Made by a program: the position numbers and the translations under genes. A DNA stretch of 64,000 nt from Streptomyces olivaceus (lineage in GTDB: Bacteria > Actinomycetota > Actinomycetes > Streptomycetales > Streptomycetaceae): contig NZ_JOFH01000004.1 in assembly GCF_000721235.1 (NCBI RefSeq), forward strand, positions 62,001 through 126,000, given 5' to 3'. The notes under the pieces are model-generated. The model had not been told where the DNA came from and ran no database searches. It saw nothing but the letters and a program-made list of their open reading frames with translations. Below are positions 16,854 through 25,821 of this stretch, piece by piece (within the stretch, counting starts at the first letter, position 1; each line of letters opens with the position of its first letter).

Positions 16854-17624
16854 TCAGCGCGGCCGGAACGTGCCCGGCGTGGTGCCGGTGGTGCGCCGGA
16901 AAGCCGCCCCGAAGGCGCTCGCCGAGCGGTAGCCGACGGCGTCGGCCACCACGTCGACCTCGAAGCCCCGGGACAGCAGCTGCACCGCGTGCTGGGCCCG
17001 CACCGAGGCGACCCAGCGGGCGAAGCTCGTGCCCGTTTCCGCGCGGAACGCGCGGGTCAGCGTGCGAGCGCTGCAGCCGAGAGCGGTGGCCCAGCCGGTC
17101 AGCGTCCGCTGGTCGGCGGGGTCCGCCCGGACCGCGTCCACGATCGGCCGCAGCAGCGGCGACGTGGGGAGGTGCACCAGCAGCGCCCGGGGCGACGGCC
17201 GCAGCACGTCGAGTGCCATGGCCTCGGTGACGGACCGGGACCGCGCCGTCAGGTCCGGCTCCCCGAGCCGCTCCAGTACGAGCCGCAGCAGCGGCGTGAT
17301 CTCCACGGCCACCGGAACGTCGGGCAGCACCGACACCGTGCCGTGCCGGAAGAAGTGGGCGCGGTAGGAGGTGCCCGCGACGGCGGAGGCGGAGTGCAGC
17401 TGGCCCGCGGGCATCCAGAGCCCCAGCGTCGGGGTGATGCACCACACCTGGGTGCCGACCACGGCGGTGGACGCGCCGTGCTCGTTCCAGAGCAGTTCGT
17501 GCCACGGGTGCGAGTGCTCGTTCCAGGCCGTGTCGGCGGCGACGACCTCCTCGTACCCCTTGATCACGAACGAGACGTCCACCTCGCCGGCGGCGAACGT
17601 CGGCAGTTCCCTGGTGACACGCAT
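16854..17624 (-). CDS. AraC-family regulator with N-terminal cupin
   Basis: This 256-residue protein has a cupin-like sensing half (HSHPWHELLWNEHG, about residues 37-50, and LWMPAGQLHSA) and a C-terminal pair of AraC HTH motifs (LTGWATALGCSARTLTRAFRAETG, then VDVVADAVGYRSASAFGAAFRRTTG). It precedes the siderophore operon in the same direction, an arrangement seen for siderophore-responsive AraC regulators. However, the operon has its own iron-box promoter in the 220-bp gap. Ligand unknown. Confidence 0.85.
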   Translation of the reverse strand: MRVTRELPTFAAGEVDVSFVIKGYEEVVAADTAWNEHSHPWHELLWNEHGASTAVVGTQVWCITPTLGLWMPAGQLHSASAVAGTSYRAHFFRHGTVSVLPDVPVAVEITPLLRLVLERLGEPDLTARSRSVTEAMALDVLRPSPRALLVHLPTSPLLRPIVDAVRADPADQRTLTGWATALGCSARTLTRAFRAETGTSFARWVASVRAQHAVQLLSRGFEVDVVADAVGYRSASAFGAAFRRTTGTTPGTFRPR

Positions 17625-17696
17625 GAGCCCAGGCTAATCGGGACCGCCGGACCTGCCGCACGCGTCCCGGGGCCGTCGGCACAGGGGGCGTCCGCC

Positions 17697-18437
17697 TCAG
17701 GCCGGCTTGCGCCAGACGGAGATGTGCTTGACCGAGTCGTCGGTGAACGGCGTCCCGTCCCAGTCCGCGACGCGGCGTTCCAGCTCCAGCCCGGCGATCC
17801 GCGCCATCAGGTCCAGCTCCGCCGGCCAGGCGTACCGGTGCCGGGAGGCGCCGCGGCGGTACTGGCCCGTGTCGCCGTCGCGGGTGAAGTGGTGGGAGAC
17901 GAGGAGCTGTTCGGCCAGGTCGAAGGTGTCGAAGCCGAGGTGCCGGTCGGCGACGTCGAACGGCACCGCGACCTGGCCGGGCGGCAGGAAGCGCAGCGGT
18001 GGCACGCCCAGCTCGATGACGAACCTGCCCCCGGGCCCGAGATGGCGTGCGGCGTTGCGGAAGCACTCGACCTGTTCGTCCTGGGTGAGCAGGTTCGTGA
18101 TGGTGTTGTACACGAGGTAGACCAGGGCGAACTCGCCGGGGACGACGGTGGTGGCCATGTCCCCGATGACCACCGGGAGCGTGTCCTCGTCGGTCTTGCG
18201 CCGCAGTACGGCCGCCATGTGCTCGGAGAGTTCGATGCCGGTCACCGGCACGCCGCGTTCCCGGAGCGGGACGCCCACGCGTCCGGTTCCGACGGCGAAC
18301 TCCAGTGCCCGGCCGTCGCCGGCCAGTGCGGTGAGGAAGTCGAGGGTCGGTGCGAGGACGGCGGCCGAGGAGTGCCCGGCCTCCTCGGTGTCGTAGCGGT
18401 CGGCGGTCTCTCGGGTCCACAGTTCGCTGCTCGTCAC
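17697..18437 (-). CDS. SAM-dependent methyltransferase (class I)
   Basis: This 246-residue protein has the Rossmann SAM site ALEFAVGTGRVGVPL (motif I, about residues 43-57) and TGIELSEHM (motif II), followed by VIGDMATT and LVYLVYNTITNLL. The fold is that of small-molecule methyltransferases; the substrate is unknown. The start is GTG at 18437. It is flanked by the AraC and LysR genes in the same direction, without evident co-transcription. Confidence 0.85.
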   Translation of the reverse strand: MTSSELWTRETADRYDTEEAGHSSAAVLAPTLDFLTALAGDGRALEFAVGTGRVGVPLRERGVPVTGIELSEHMAAVLRRKTDEDTLPVVIGDMATTVVPGEFALVYLVYNTITNLLTQDEQVECFRNAARHLGPGGRFVIELGVPPLRFLPPGQVAVPFDVADRHLGFDTFDLAEQLLVSHHFTRDGDTGQYRRGASRHRYAWPAELDLMARIAGLELERRVADWDGTPFTDDSVKHISVWRKPA

Positions 18438-18524
18438 GGGCGGTCACTCTGCCGGGAGCGGACGAGCCGTGTCGACTGCTTTTCTTCCGGCTCGGCCGGC
18501 TGCCTTCTGCCCGCTCTGCCGGTG

Positions 18525-19433
18525 CTACTGGTCCCTCCGGCCGCTTCCCAGGCGGTCCGCCAGTTCGTCGGCCCGCGCGCGGATCAGCCGGCGGACCACG
18601 ACGGCGGAGCGCGAGGGCCGGCTGTCGGCCCGCTGGACCAGGCTGACCTCGACCGGATCCGCGTCCGCCAGCGGCAGCCACGCCAGGCCGGCCACGGTCT
18701 GCCGGGGGTCGAAGCGGGCGAGGAGGCCGACCCCGGCCCCCTGGGCGACCATGGTCTGGACCGTGCGGGCCGACATCGCCTCGACCGTCGCCTCGGCGTC
18801 GGGAAGGCGCTCGCGCAGCCGCTGATGCAGTACGGTCCCCGGCCGCATGGTCACGATCGGCCACCGGCCGAGTTCGTCCCAGGTCACGTCGCGCCGGCCG
18901 GCGAGCGGGTGGTCGAAGCGGGTGTGGACGCCCAGCGGGGCCGCGAGGATCCGCCGCCGGACGAGCCCGCGCGGTGCCGGACGGCTCGGCGTGGTCACCA
19001 CGGCGAGGTCCAGGTCCCCGGCGGCCACCGCGCGCTCGATGTCGGCCGACGAGCCCTCGCGCACGGAGAAGCGCAGGCCCGGGTGGTCGGTGAGCAGCCG
19101 CCCCACGACCGGAGCGACGACGGTCTCGACGGTCACCGATCCGCCGCCGACGGCCACCCGGCCCTGATAGGTCCCGTTGGAGGCCAGCGCCGCCTCCCGC
19201 ACGGTGTCCTCGGCCGCCACGAGACGCGACAGCGGACCGACGAGGGCCTCTCCTGCGGGTGTCGTGCGCACGCCCTGTCTGCTCCGGATCAGCAGCACGG
19301 CGTCGAGCTCCTCCTCCAGCAGGGTGAGCTGCTGCCCGATGGTGGGCTGGCTGACGCCGCAGGCGGCCGCCGCCGACCGGAGGGATCCCGTGCGCACCGC
19401 TTCGAGGAAGTACCGGGCCCGTTCGACTCGCAT
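18525..19433 (-). CDS. LysR-family regulator, divergent from CoA-transferase
   Basis: This 302-residue LysR protein has an N-terminal winged HTH (ARYFLEAVRTGSLRSAAAACGVSQPTIGQQL) and a C-terminal substrate-binding domain. It faces away from the CoA-transferase/carrier pair that starts at 19578, so it probably activates these genes in response to the substrate or its CoA ester. The 144-bp gap would hold the shared regulatory region. Confidence 0.9.
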   Translation of the reverse strand: MRVERARYFLEAVRTGSLRSAAAACGVSQPTIGQQLTLLEEELDAVLLIRSRQGVRTTPAGEALVGPLSRLVAAEDTVREAALASNGTYQGRVAVGGGSVTVETVVAPVVGRLLTDHPGLRFSVREGSSADIERAVAAGDLDLAVVTTPSRPAPRGLVRRRILAAPLGVHTRFDHPLAGRRDVTWDELGRWPIVTMRPGTVLHQRLRERLPDAEATVEAMSARTVQTMVAQGAGVGLLARFDPRQTVAGLAWLPLADADPVEVSLVQRADSRPSRSAVVVRRLIRARADELADRLGSGRRDQ

Positions 19434-19577
19434 GCCGGGAGGGTACAGCCGTGCCGTGAAAGCCGTTGCCTTTCACCTCCTGAAGCGTTCGGCGTCTTCC
19501 CGCGGCCTGTCCCGGGCGACATCGTGACGCGGGTCACGGTCTTCCGTGGCTTCGCGGTACTCGTGGAAGGAAGAACT

Positions 19578-20759
19578 GTGTCCGGTCCCCTCAGCGGTGT
19601 GCGCGTCCTCGACCTCTCGACGGTGCTCGCCGGGCCTCTTGCCTCGTCCCTGCTCGGTGAGTTCGGCGCGGAAGTGATCAAGGTCGAACAGCCGGGCACC
19701 GGCGACCCGGCCCGCGGCTACCCGCCGTTGGCGGACGGGGTGTCCGCGGCCTGGTCGGTCGTGGGCCGGAACAAGTCGAGCGTGACCGTCGACCTGCACC
19801 ATCCGGACGCGGCGGCCCTGGTCGGACGGCTCGCCGCGACGACCGACGTGGTGGTCACCAACTTCCGGCCGGCGACCCTGAAACGGTTCTCCATCGACTT
19901 CGAGGACCTCGTCCTCCACCGCCCCGACCTGGTGATGGTGCACGTCAGCGCCTTCGGGCGCACCGGCCCGTACGCCGACCGTCCCGGTTTCGCGCGGGTG
20001 GCGGAGGCCTTCGCCGGACTGACCCATCGCACGGGCTTCCCGGACGGCCCGCCGGTCTTCTCCGGCTATCCGGTCGCCGACGGCGTCACCGGCATCTACG
20101 CGGCCTTCGCGGCGACGCTGGCGCTGCGTCAGCGCGACCTCACCGGAGAACCGCAGCTGGCCGACATCGGCCTGTACGAACCGCTGCTGCGGATGATGGA
20201 GGACTTCATCGCCGACTACGGCGCGACGGGCGAGAGCCAGGGGCGCCGGGGCAACGAGAATCCCCACATCAGCCCCAACAACCTCTACCGGACGCGGGAC
20301 GGGCGGTGGCTGGCCCTGCCGGCGTCGACCGAGCAGATGTGGCGCCGGCTGGTCGGGGCGATGGGGGAACCGGATCTCGCCGCCCACGATTCCATGACGA
20401 GCCGGATCGAGCACCGCGCGGAGATCGAGGGCCGGGTGGCCTCCTTCGTCGCCGCCCGCGACCTCGTGTCCCTGACCGAGGTCCTGGACCGGGCCGGCGT
20501 CGCCCACGGGCCGGTGAACACGGCCGCCGACATCTGTGCCGACCCGCACGTCAGAGCCCGCGGCTCGGTGGTCGAGGTGCCCGACGAGGGCAGCGGCCGT
20601 ACCCGGCCGGTGCAGGGGTCGGCCGGCAGGTTCTCGGGATTCGAGCAGACCGTGGGACACACCGCACCCCGGCTGGGCGAGCACACGTTCGCCGTGCTGC
20701 GGGACCTCGGTCTCGCTCCCGCCGCCATCGACGAGCTCGCCGCGCGCGGCGTCATCTGA
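19578..20759 (+). CDS. CaiB/BaiF (family III) CoA-transferase
   Basis: This 393-residue enzyme moves CoA between carboxylic acids. The N-terminal GVRVLDLSTVLAGPLASSLLGEFGAEVIKVEQPG is diagnostic. The catalytic Asp is expected at 196 in LADIGLY. The family includes formyl-, succinyl-, mesaconyl- and carnitine-CoA transferases; the acceptor cannot be deduced. GTG at 19578 follows GAAGGA and matches the family N-terminus; earlier in-frame GTGs lack this support. The next gene, a carboxylate carrier, starts 14 nt beyond the stop and suggests that a carboxylate is imported then activated. Confidence 0.9.
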   Translation: MSGPLSGVRVLDLSTVLAGPLASSLLGEFGAEVIKVEQPGTGDPARGYPPLADGVSAAWSVVGRNKSSVTVDLHHPDAAALVGRLAATTDVVVTNFRPATLKRFSIDFEDLVLHRPDLVMVHVSAFGRTGPYADRPGFARVAEAFAGLTHRTGFPDGPPVFSGYPVADGVTGIYAAFAATLALRQRDLTGEPQLADIGLYEPLLRMMEDFIADYGATGESQGRRGNENPHISPNNLYRTRDGRWLALPASTEQMWRRLVGAMGEPDLAAHDSMTSRIEHRAEIEGRVASFVAARDLVSLTEVLDRAGVAHGPVNTAADICADPHVRARGSVVEVPDEGSGRTRPVQGSAGRFSGFEQTVGHTAPRLGEHTFAVLRDLGLAPAAIDELAARGVI

Positions 20760-20773
20760 ACCGGGAGCCGCAG

Positions 20774-22159
20774 ATGTCCATGGCCGACGTCTCCGTCGTC
20801 GTTCTCGTCGCCCTCTTCGCGGCGACCCTGTTGCCGCGGTTCAACCTCGGTCTCGCGGCCCTGCCCGCCGCGTTCCTGGTCGGCCTCGCCGCCGACCGCA
20901 CCGCCGACGAGGTCACGGCGTTCTTCCCCGCCGACTTCTTCGTCCTGATCGTCGGTATCACCGCCCTGTTCGCCGTGGCCCAGCTCAACGGCACCCTCGA
21001 CTGGCTGCTCGACGGCATGCTCCGCCTGGTCGGCGGGCGCGTGCTGCTGGTCGCCCTGGTCCCGTTCCTGATCGGCGCCGTGCTGACGGCGATCGGCACG
21101 CTGCCCGCCGCGGCGACCGCCGTCGTCGCACCCGTCGCCCTCGGCCTGGCCGCCCGCTACGGGATCTCCCCTCTCGTCGCGGCCGTACTGGGCATCACCG
21201 GCATCATCAGCGGGCTCCTGTCGCCACTGGCCGTCTACGGCACGAGCGCGCGCCGGCTCGGTGACACGCTGGAGATCGGTCTGCCCGACTCCGCCCCGGT
21301 CGTCTTCTTCCTCGGCGGGCTCGTGGCCGGTCTCGCCGTCGCGGCCGGCTGCCTCCTGGTCGGGCTGCGCACCGGCGCGGTGCCCCGGGGCCGCGTCTCC
21401 CCCACCGCACCCGGCACCACGCCGGCCACCTCCGTCGCGGGTCCGGCGCAGGCGGGCCCGGAGACGGGGCCGGGTACGGCGTCGAAGGCGGACCCGAAGA
21501 CGGATTGGGAGACGGCGTCGAAGGCGGGACCGGAGCCGGAATCAGAGGCGGAGGCCACCGGGCGGGCGGTGTCGCCGGCCGCCGCCCGGGTCCTCACCCT
21601 CACGTGCCTGGCGGCCGTGGTGGTGCTGTCGGTCGGTTTCGACGCGAACATCGGCTACCTGGGGCTCACCGCGGCGGTGGTCCAGCAGATCGTCCTCCGG
21701 CTGGAGCCCGGCGAGATCGTCTCCCGGATCCCGTGGAACATCGTGCTGCTCGTCGGAGGGCTGCTCACCTACGTCGGTCTGATGCAGGACCTGGGCGCCT
21801 TCGCCCGGATCAGCGACCTGCTGCGGGTCGAGGGGGCACCGCTGCTGAGCCTGCTGGTCCTGTGCTACATCGCCGGCATCACGTCCTTCGCGGCGAGCTC
21901 CATCGCCGTCTTCGCGACCACGATGCCGCTGGTTCCCGCCGTCGTCGCCGAGGGCGCCTCGCCGGTCGGCGCCGTTCTGGCGGTGGCGTTGGCGTCGATC
22001 CTGGTCGACATCAATCCGCTGGGCATCACCGGCGGCCTGATCCTCGGTGCGGCGCGGCCCGACGACCGCCCGCGGCTCTTCCGCCACCTGCTGACCTACG
22101 GAGCCGTCTCGGTGGTCGTCGGACCCGCGCTCGCCTGCGTGGCCTTCGGCTGGTGGTGA
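20774..22159 (+). CDS. MatC/SLC13-like dicarboxylate carrier
   Basis: This 461-residue transporter has about 11-12 membrane segments. The first half (VVVLVALFAATLLPRFNLG through FFPADFFVLIVGITALFAVAQ) resembles the MatC N-terminal domain of malonate/dicarboxylate carriers. The second half has the SLC13-like IPWNIVLLVGGLLTYVGLMQ and SILVDINPLGITGG. A linker at about residues 215-265 is Pro/Glu/Ala-rich with internal repeats (ETGPGTASKAD and DWETASKAG), probably a disordered cytoplasmic loop. It is probably co-transcribed with the CoA-transferase. Confidence 0.82.
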   Translation: MSMADVSVVVLVALFAATLLPRFNLGLAALPAAFLVGLAADRTADEVTAFFPADFFVLIVGITALFAVAQLNGTLDWLLDGMLRLVGGRVLLVALVPFLIGAVLTAIGTLPAAATAVVAPVALGLAARYGISPLVAAVLGITGIISGLLSPLAVYGTSARRLGDTLEIGLPDSAPVVFFLGGLVAGLAVAAGCLLVGLRTGAVPRGRVSPTAPGTTPATSVAGPAQAGPETGPGTASKADPKTDWETASKAGPEPESEAEATGRAVSPAAARVLTLTCLAAVVVLSVGFDANIGYLGLTAAVVQQIVLRLEPGEIVSRIPWNIVLLVGGLLTYVGLMQDLGAFARISDLLRVEGAPLLSLLVLCYIAGITSFAASSIAVFATTMPLVPAVVAEGASPVGAVLAVALASILVDINPLGITGGLILGAARPDDRPRLFRHLLTYGAVSVVVGPALACVAFGWW

Positions 22160-22194
22160 CGGGCGGGGTGCCCGGACAACGGCTCCCGCCCGTC
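22158..22194. terminator. Bidirectional hairpin between carrier and methyltransferase
   Basis: Perfect 10-bp arms GACGGGCGGG (22158-22167) and CCCGCCCGTC (22185-22194) enclose a 17-nt loop. The left arm overlaps the last two bases of the carrier's TGA stop. It lies between two convergent genes. Confidence 0.6.
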
Positions 22195-22205
22195 CAGGCG
22201 CTCCG

Positions 22206-23018
22206 CTACGGCTTGCGCGCCATCCCGGCGGCGATGAGGCGTTCCCAGACGGTGAGTTCGCGTTCGCCCTCCCAGAGACCGTCGGCCGTACCGGGGCGCC
22301 ACAGGGGCGCCGGGACGACCCCGGGCTCCAGGATCTCCAGGCCGTCCAGCAGCGCGGCGATCTCCTCGTCGGTCCGCCACCGGCCACGGCCGAAGGTGCC
22401 CTGGAGGACCTTCTCCGCCTCGGCCGTCTCCGGATTGTTCCCGGAGCGGAAGTGGCTGACGAAGAAGTAGCTGCCGGACGGCACGTGCTCGCGCCAGTCG
22501 CGGACGATCCCGGCGGGGTCCTCGTCGTCGTTGACGTGGTGCAGGATGGCGCTGAACATGACGGCGACGGGACGGCCGAAGTCGATCAGCTCCAGGGTCT
22601 CCGGACGGGTGCGCACCTGCTCCGGGTCCCGCACGTCGACCGGCACGACCCTCGTCCGGTCGTTCTCCTCCAGCAGGGCCCGCCCGTGGACCAGCACCTG
22701 GGGATCGGTGTCGACGTACACCACGCGGGACTCGGGAGCGTACCGCTGGGCGACCTGGTGCACGTTGTCGGCGGTGGGCAGGCCGCTGCCCAGGTCGACG
22801 AACTGCCGCACGCCGGTGGTCGTCACTATCTCGGTCACCGCCCGGGTCAGGGAGGCGCGGTTGGCGAAGGCGATCGCCACCGAACCGGGCAGGTCGCGCT
22901 TGAACACGTCGCCGATCTCCCGGTCCACGGCGTAGTTGTCCTTGCCGCCGAGCAGGTAGTCGTAGACGCGGGCGATGCTGGGCCTGGTGCTGTCGATCGA
23001 CGAACTCTCTCCCGTCAT
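22206..23018 (-). CDS. PF04672-type (DUF574) SAM-dependent methyltransferase
   Basis: This 270-residue protein carries the Streptomyces-family hallmarks RPSIARVYDYLLGGKDNYAVD (residues about 12-32), the SAM loop QFVDLGSGLPTADNVHQVAQ and VVYVDTDPQVLVHGRALL. The family is expanded in actinobacteria and its substrates are largely unknown. ATG at 23018 has GGAGAGG about 9 nt upstream and was preferred to the ATG at 23027, which is too close to it. A second family member lies at 33855-34670. Confidence 0.88.
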   Translation of the reverse strand: MTGESSSIDSTRPSIARVYDYLLGGKDNYAVDREIGDVFKRDLPGSVAIAFANRASLTRAVTEIVTTTGVRQFVDLGSGLPTADNVHQVAQRYAPESRVVYVDTDPQVLVHGRALLEENDRTRVVPVDVRDPEQVRTRPETLELIDFGRPVAVMFSAILHHVNDDEDPAGIVRDWREHVPSGSYFFVSHFRSGNNPETAEAEKVLQGTFGRGRWRTDEEIAALLDGLEILEPGVVPAPLWRPGTADGLWEGERELTVWERLIAAGMARKP

Positions 23019-23079
23019 GGCACCCATCCTCTCCCCCAACGCCCCTTGCAGACCACCGTTTCGGCGCCCGACGTCCAGG

Positions 23080-23766
23080 TCAGCGGGGCTCCGGAGTGCG
23101 GTGCGGCTGCCGGGTTTCCTCGGCCTCCGGCTGCCAGAGCGGGTGTTCGCGCTCCGCCCACGCCCGCGTGACCGAGCCGGTGCGCATGCCCCGGCGGGCC
23201 TCGGGGTCGCCCATGGCCATGCCGATGTGGCCCGCGAGGACGATGCCAAGGGTGAGGGCCAGCCAGTCGTGGACGAACGTGGCGGCGGTGCGCCACACGA
23301 GCGGGGTGAGGTGGGTGAACCACATCATCAGCCCCGTGCCGAGCATGACGAGCGTGGCACCGGCCGCCCAGGCGGCGTAGAGCTTCTGCCCCGCGTTGAA
23401 CTTGTGCGCCGGGCGGGCGGACGGCCGCTTGTCCCTGCGCAGGACGGCGCGCAGCCACTGACGGTCGTGCGGGCCGAAGCGGTTGAGCAGGCCCAGGTCG
23501 GCGCGGAGGGCGCGGGAGCCGAGGGCGGCCAGGACCGGGACCGGGAGCGCGGCTCCGGTCCACTGGTGCACGGTGACCACCAGGGCACGCCGGCCGACGA
23601 GTTGGGCGAGCTGGGGGAGGTAGAGGCAGGCCGCGGTGAGGACGCAGACGCCCGCCAGCAGGGCCGTCGCGCGGTGCGCCCAGCGTTCGGCCGTGCTGAA
23701 GCGCCGCAGGTGCGTGGGGAGTTGCCGCGGCTGCGCCGGCCGTTCCGGTTCAGGTGGTGGGTTCAT
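23080..23766 (-). CDS. Cytochrome b membrane subunit (formate dehydrogenase gamma/b561-like)
   Basis: This 228-residue protein has four predicted membrane helices with histidines placed to bind two b hemes: RWAHRAT in helix 1, VHQWTG in helix 2, FVHDWLA in helix 3-4 and LAGHIGMAMG in helix 4. It overlaps the molybdopterin oxidoreductase gene by 17 bp and follows it, so it should pass electrons between the exported molybdoenzyme and the quinone pool. Function is inferred from this pairing. Confidence 0.85.
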   Translation of the reverse strand: MNPPPEPERPAQPRQLPTHLRRFSTAERWAHRATALLAGVCVLTAACLYLPQLAQLVGRRALVVTVHQWTGAALPVPVLAALGSRALRADLGLLNRFGPHDRQWLRAVLRRDKRPSARPAHKFNAGQKLYAAWAAGATLVMLGTGLMMWFTHLTPLVWRTAATFVHDWLALTLGIVLAGHIGMAMGDPEARRGMRTGSVTRAWAEREHPLWQPEAEETRQPHRTPEPR

Positions 23767-24475
23767 CGTCCCGTCCGTTCGAACGTCCGACCCAGGCGTC
23801 GACGTCGTAGCCGCGCTCCTCCCAGTAGCCGGGCCGGACCTCGTCCGTGACGGTGATGCCGGAGAGCCACTTGGCGGACTTGTAGAAGTACATGGGCGCC
23901 ACGTACAGGCGTACCGGGCCGCCGTGCGAGTGGCCCAGGTCCTCGTCCTGCATCCGCAGCGCGACCAGGACGTCCGCGCGGCGCGCCTGTTCCAGGGTGA
24001 GGCTCTCCGAGTAGGCGCCGTCGAAGCAGGTGAAGCGCACCGCGCCCGCCGAGGAGCGCACCCCGGCGGCGTCCAGCAGCTCGGACAGGCGTACTCCTTC
24101 GAACGGGGTGCCGGGCACCCGCCAGCCCGTGACGCACTGGACGTCGCGGACCATCCGGGTCTGCGGCAGCGCCCTGAGGCCGGCCAGGGTGTACGTCGCC
24201 GGGCGGTCGACCAGGCCGTCGACGGTGAGCCGGTAGTTCCCGGCGTCCTTGTGCGGGACGGAGGAGGTGACCGAGTAGTAGCGGAAGCCGCCGCCGTTCG
24301 GGAGCAGCCCCGTCAGGCCGGTGGGGTCCCGGTCGGCCGCGCCGCCGAGGAACGCCTCCGTGCCGCGCTGCAGCGCGGGCGCCGCGAGGACCCCCAGTGC
24401 GCCGAGGCCGAGTGTGCCCAGGAAGACGCGCCGCCCCACCGGAGCGCCCCGCGTCTCGGGCGGTTCAGAGTTCAC
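23750..24475 (-). CDS. Sulfite-oxidase-type molybdopterin oxidoreductase, Tat-exported
   Basis: This 241-residue protein has a Tat signal (GRRVFLGTLGLG) and the oxidoreductase molybdopterin-binding domain. The molybdenum ligand is predicted as Cys114 in DVQCVTGWRV. Later motifs include RLYVAPMYFYKSAKWLSGI. The length corresponds to a catalytic domain without the C-terminal dimerisation domain, as in MsrP/YedY-like proteins. It is encoded directly upstream of a cytochrome b partner (17-bp overlap). The substrate, perhaps a sulfoxide, cannot be fixed. Confidence 0.88.
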   Translation of the reverse strand: MNSEPPETRGAPVGRRVFLGTLGLGALGVLAAPALQRGTEAFLGGAADRDPTGLTGLLPNGGGFRYYSVTSSVPHKDAGNYRLTVDGLVDRPATYTLAGLRALPQTRMVRDVQCVTGWRVPGTPFEGVRLSELLDAAGVRSSAGAVRFTCFDGAYSESLTLEQARRADVLVALRMQDEDLGHSHGGPVRLYVAPMYFYKSAKWLSGITVTDEVRPGYWEERGYDVDAWVGRSNGRDDEPTT

Positions 24476-24563
24476 CCGTTCATTGGAGCACCCGCCGGCT
24501 CCCCGGACCAGTGACCGCCGGTCCGCGTCAGACTTCGGTAATCCTCCGGCGCGGTGCCGCTCC

Positions 24564-24569
24564 TATAGT
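24564..24569 (+). promoter_or_regulatory. -10 element of a probable leaderless P450 promoter
   Basis: TATAGT is followed after 6 nt by the P450 ATG at 24576, and no Shine-Dalgarno sequence fits at normal spacing. A leaderless transcript is therefore likely. No good -35 is visible. Confidence 0.55.
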
Positions 24570-24575
24570 GAGGGC

Positions 24576-25778
24576 ATGTCGCTCGCAACGCCTGCCGATT
24601 CCCCCGCCGTTGACCCGGCCGAGCTGGTCAAGGACCCGTACGCCGTGTACGCGCGCCTGCGCGAACAGGGCCCGGTGCACGCCGTCACGGGGACGGACGG
24701 GCTGCCGGCCTGGCTGATCACCCGGTACGAGGACGTCCGGCACGCACTGGCCGACCCGCGGCTCTCCCTGGACAAGCGCAACGCCGCGCCGGGCGGCTAC
24801 CGGGGCATGGCACTTCCCCCGGCGCTCGACGCCAACCTGCTCAACATGGACCCGCCCGACCACACCCGCATCCGCCGTCTGGTCTCCCGCGCGTTCGGCC
24901 CCCACCAGGTGACGCGGCTCCACGAACCGATCCGCCGCACGGCCGGCCGGCTGCTGGACGCCATGGCGCCCCACGGACGGGCGGACCTGATCAGCGCCTA
25001 CGCCGCCCCGCTCCCGATCACGGTCATCTGTGATCTGCTGGGCGTGCAGGAGGAGGCCCGCGGGGACTTCAGGTCGTGGACCGAGGCGCTGGTGTCGCCC
25101 GACCCGGAGCATCCCGAGCGGGCCGGTGCCGCGGTGCGCGGCCTGCTCGGCTTCTTCGCCCGGCTGATCGCCGACAAGCGCGCCCACCCGGCCGACGACC
25201 TCATGTCCGCACTGGTCGGCCTCCGCGACGAGGAGGACCGGCTGTCCGAGGACGAGTTGACCTCCCTGGCCTTCCTGCTGCTGATCGCCGGATACGAGAA
25301 CACCGTCCACCTGATCGGCAACGCGACGCTCGCCCTGCTCGAACGGCCCGACCAGCTGGCGGCCGTGCGCGCCGACCCCGGGCTGCTGGACAACGCCGTG
25401 GAGGAGCTGGCCCGGTTCGACGGGCCCGCTCCGCTGGCCATCCGCCGTTTCGCCACCGAGGACGTGCCGGTCGGCGGCGTCACCGTGCCGGTCGGCAGTA
25501 CGGTCCTGCTGTCGCTGGCGGCCGCGCACCGCGACCCCCGCCGCTTCACGGACCCCGACACGCTGGACGTCACGCGGGACGTGACGGGGCATCTCGCCCT
25601 CGGCCACGGCATCCACTACTGCCTGGGCGCGCCGCTGGCCCGTGCCGAGACGCGGATCGCCCTGTCCGCCCTGTTGGAGCGGTTCCCGGACCTCGCCCTG
25701 GCGGTGGAGCCCTCGGAGCTCGCGCGGCGGCCCTCCATGCGGTCCCGGGGCCTCCTCGCCCTGCCGGTGCGCTACTGA
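24576..25778 (+). CDS. Cytochrome P450 (CYP107-like) with Asn in the I-helix
   Basis: This 400-residue soluble bacterial P450 has the ExxR helix (ENAVEELARF), a heme loop GHGIHYCLGAPLA with Cys349 as thiolate ligand, and the I-helix AGYENTVHLIG. In the I-helix the usual acid-alcohol pair is Glu241-Asn242, so the conserved proton-relay Thr is Asn. The heme loop begins LGHG rather than FGHG. No ferredoxin or ferredoxin reductase is adjacent, so it depends on partners elsewhere. Probable role: oxidation of a secondary metabolite or xenobiotic. Confidence 0.92.
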   Translation: MSLATPADSPAVDPAELVKDPYAVYARLREQGPVHAVTGTDGLPAWLITRYEDVRHALADPRLSLDKRNAAPGGYRGMALPPALDANLLNMDPPDHTRIRRLVSRAFGPHQVTRLHEPIRRTAGRLLDAMAPHGRADLISAYAAPLPITVICDLLGVQEEARGDFRSWTEALVSPDPEHPERAGAAVRGLLGFFARLIADKRAHPADDLMSALVGLRDEEDRLSEDELTSLAFLLLIAGYENTVHLIGNATLALLERPDQLAAVRADPGLLDNAVEELARFDGPAPLAIRRFATEDVPVGGVTVPVGSTVLLSLAAAHRDPRRFTDPDTLDVTRDVTGHLALGHGIHYCLGAPLARAETRIALSALLERFPDLALAVEPSELARRPSMRSRGLLALPVRY

Positions 25779-25821
25779 GAGGTCCCCAGCGCCCGCGCGC
25801 CCGGGGCGTGCGGCGGACGGC

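Noticed and set aside
16782..19577. Upstream part of the 1325-codon frame leading into the CoA-transferase
   Set aside because: It is antisense to AraC, methyltransferase and LysR genes; the family N-terminus begins at the GTG at 19578.
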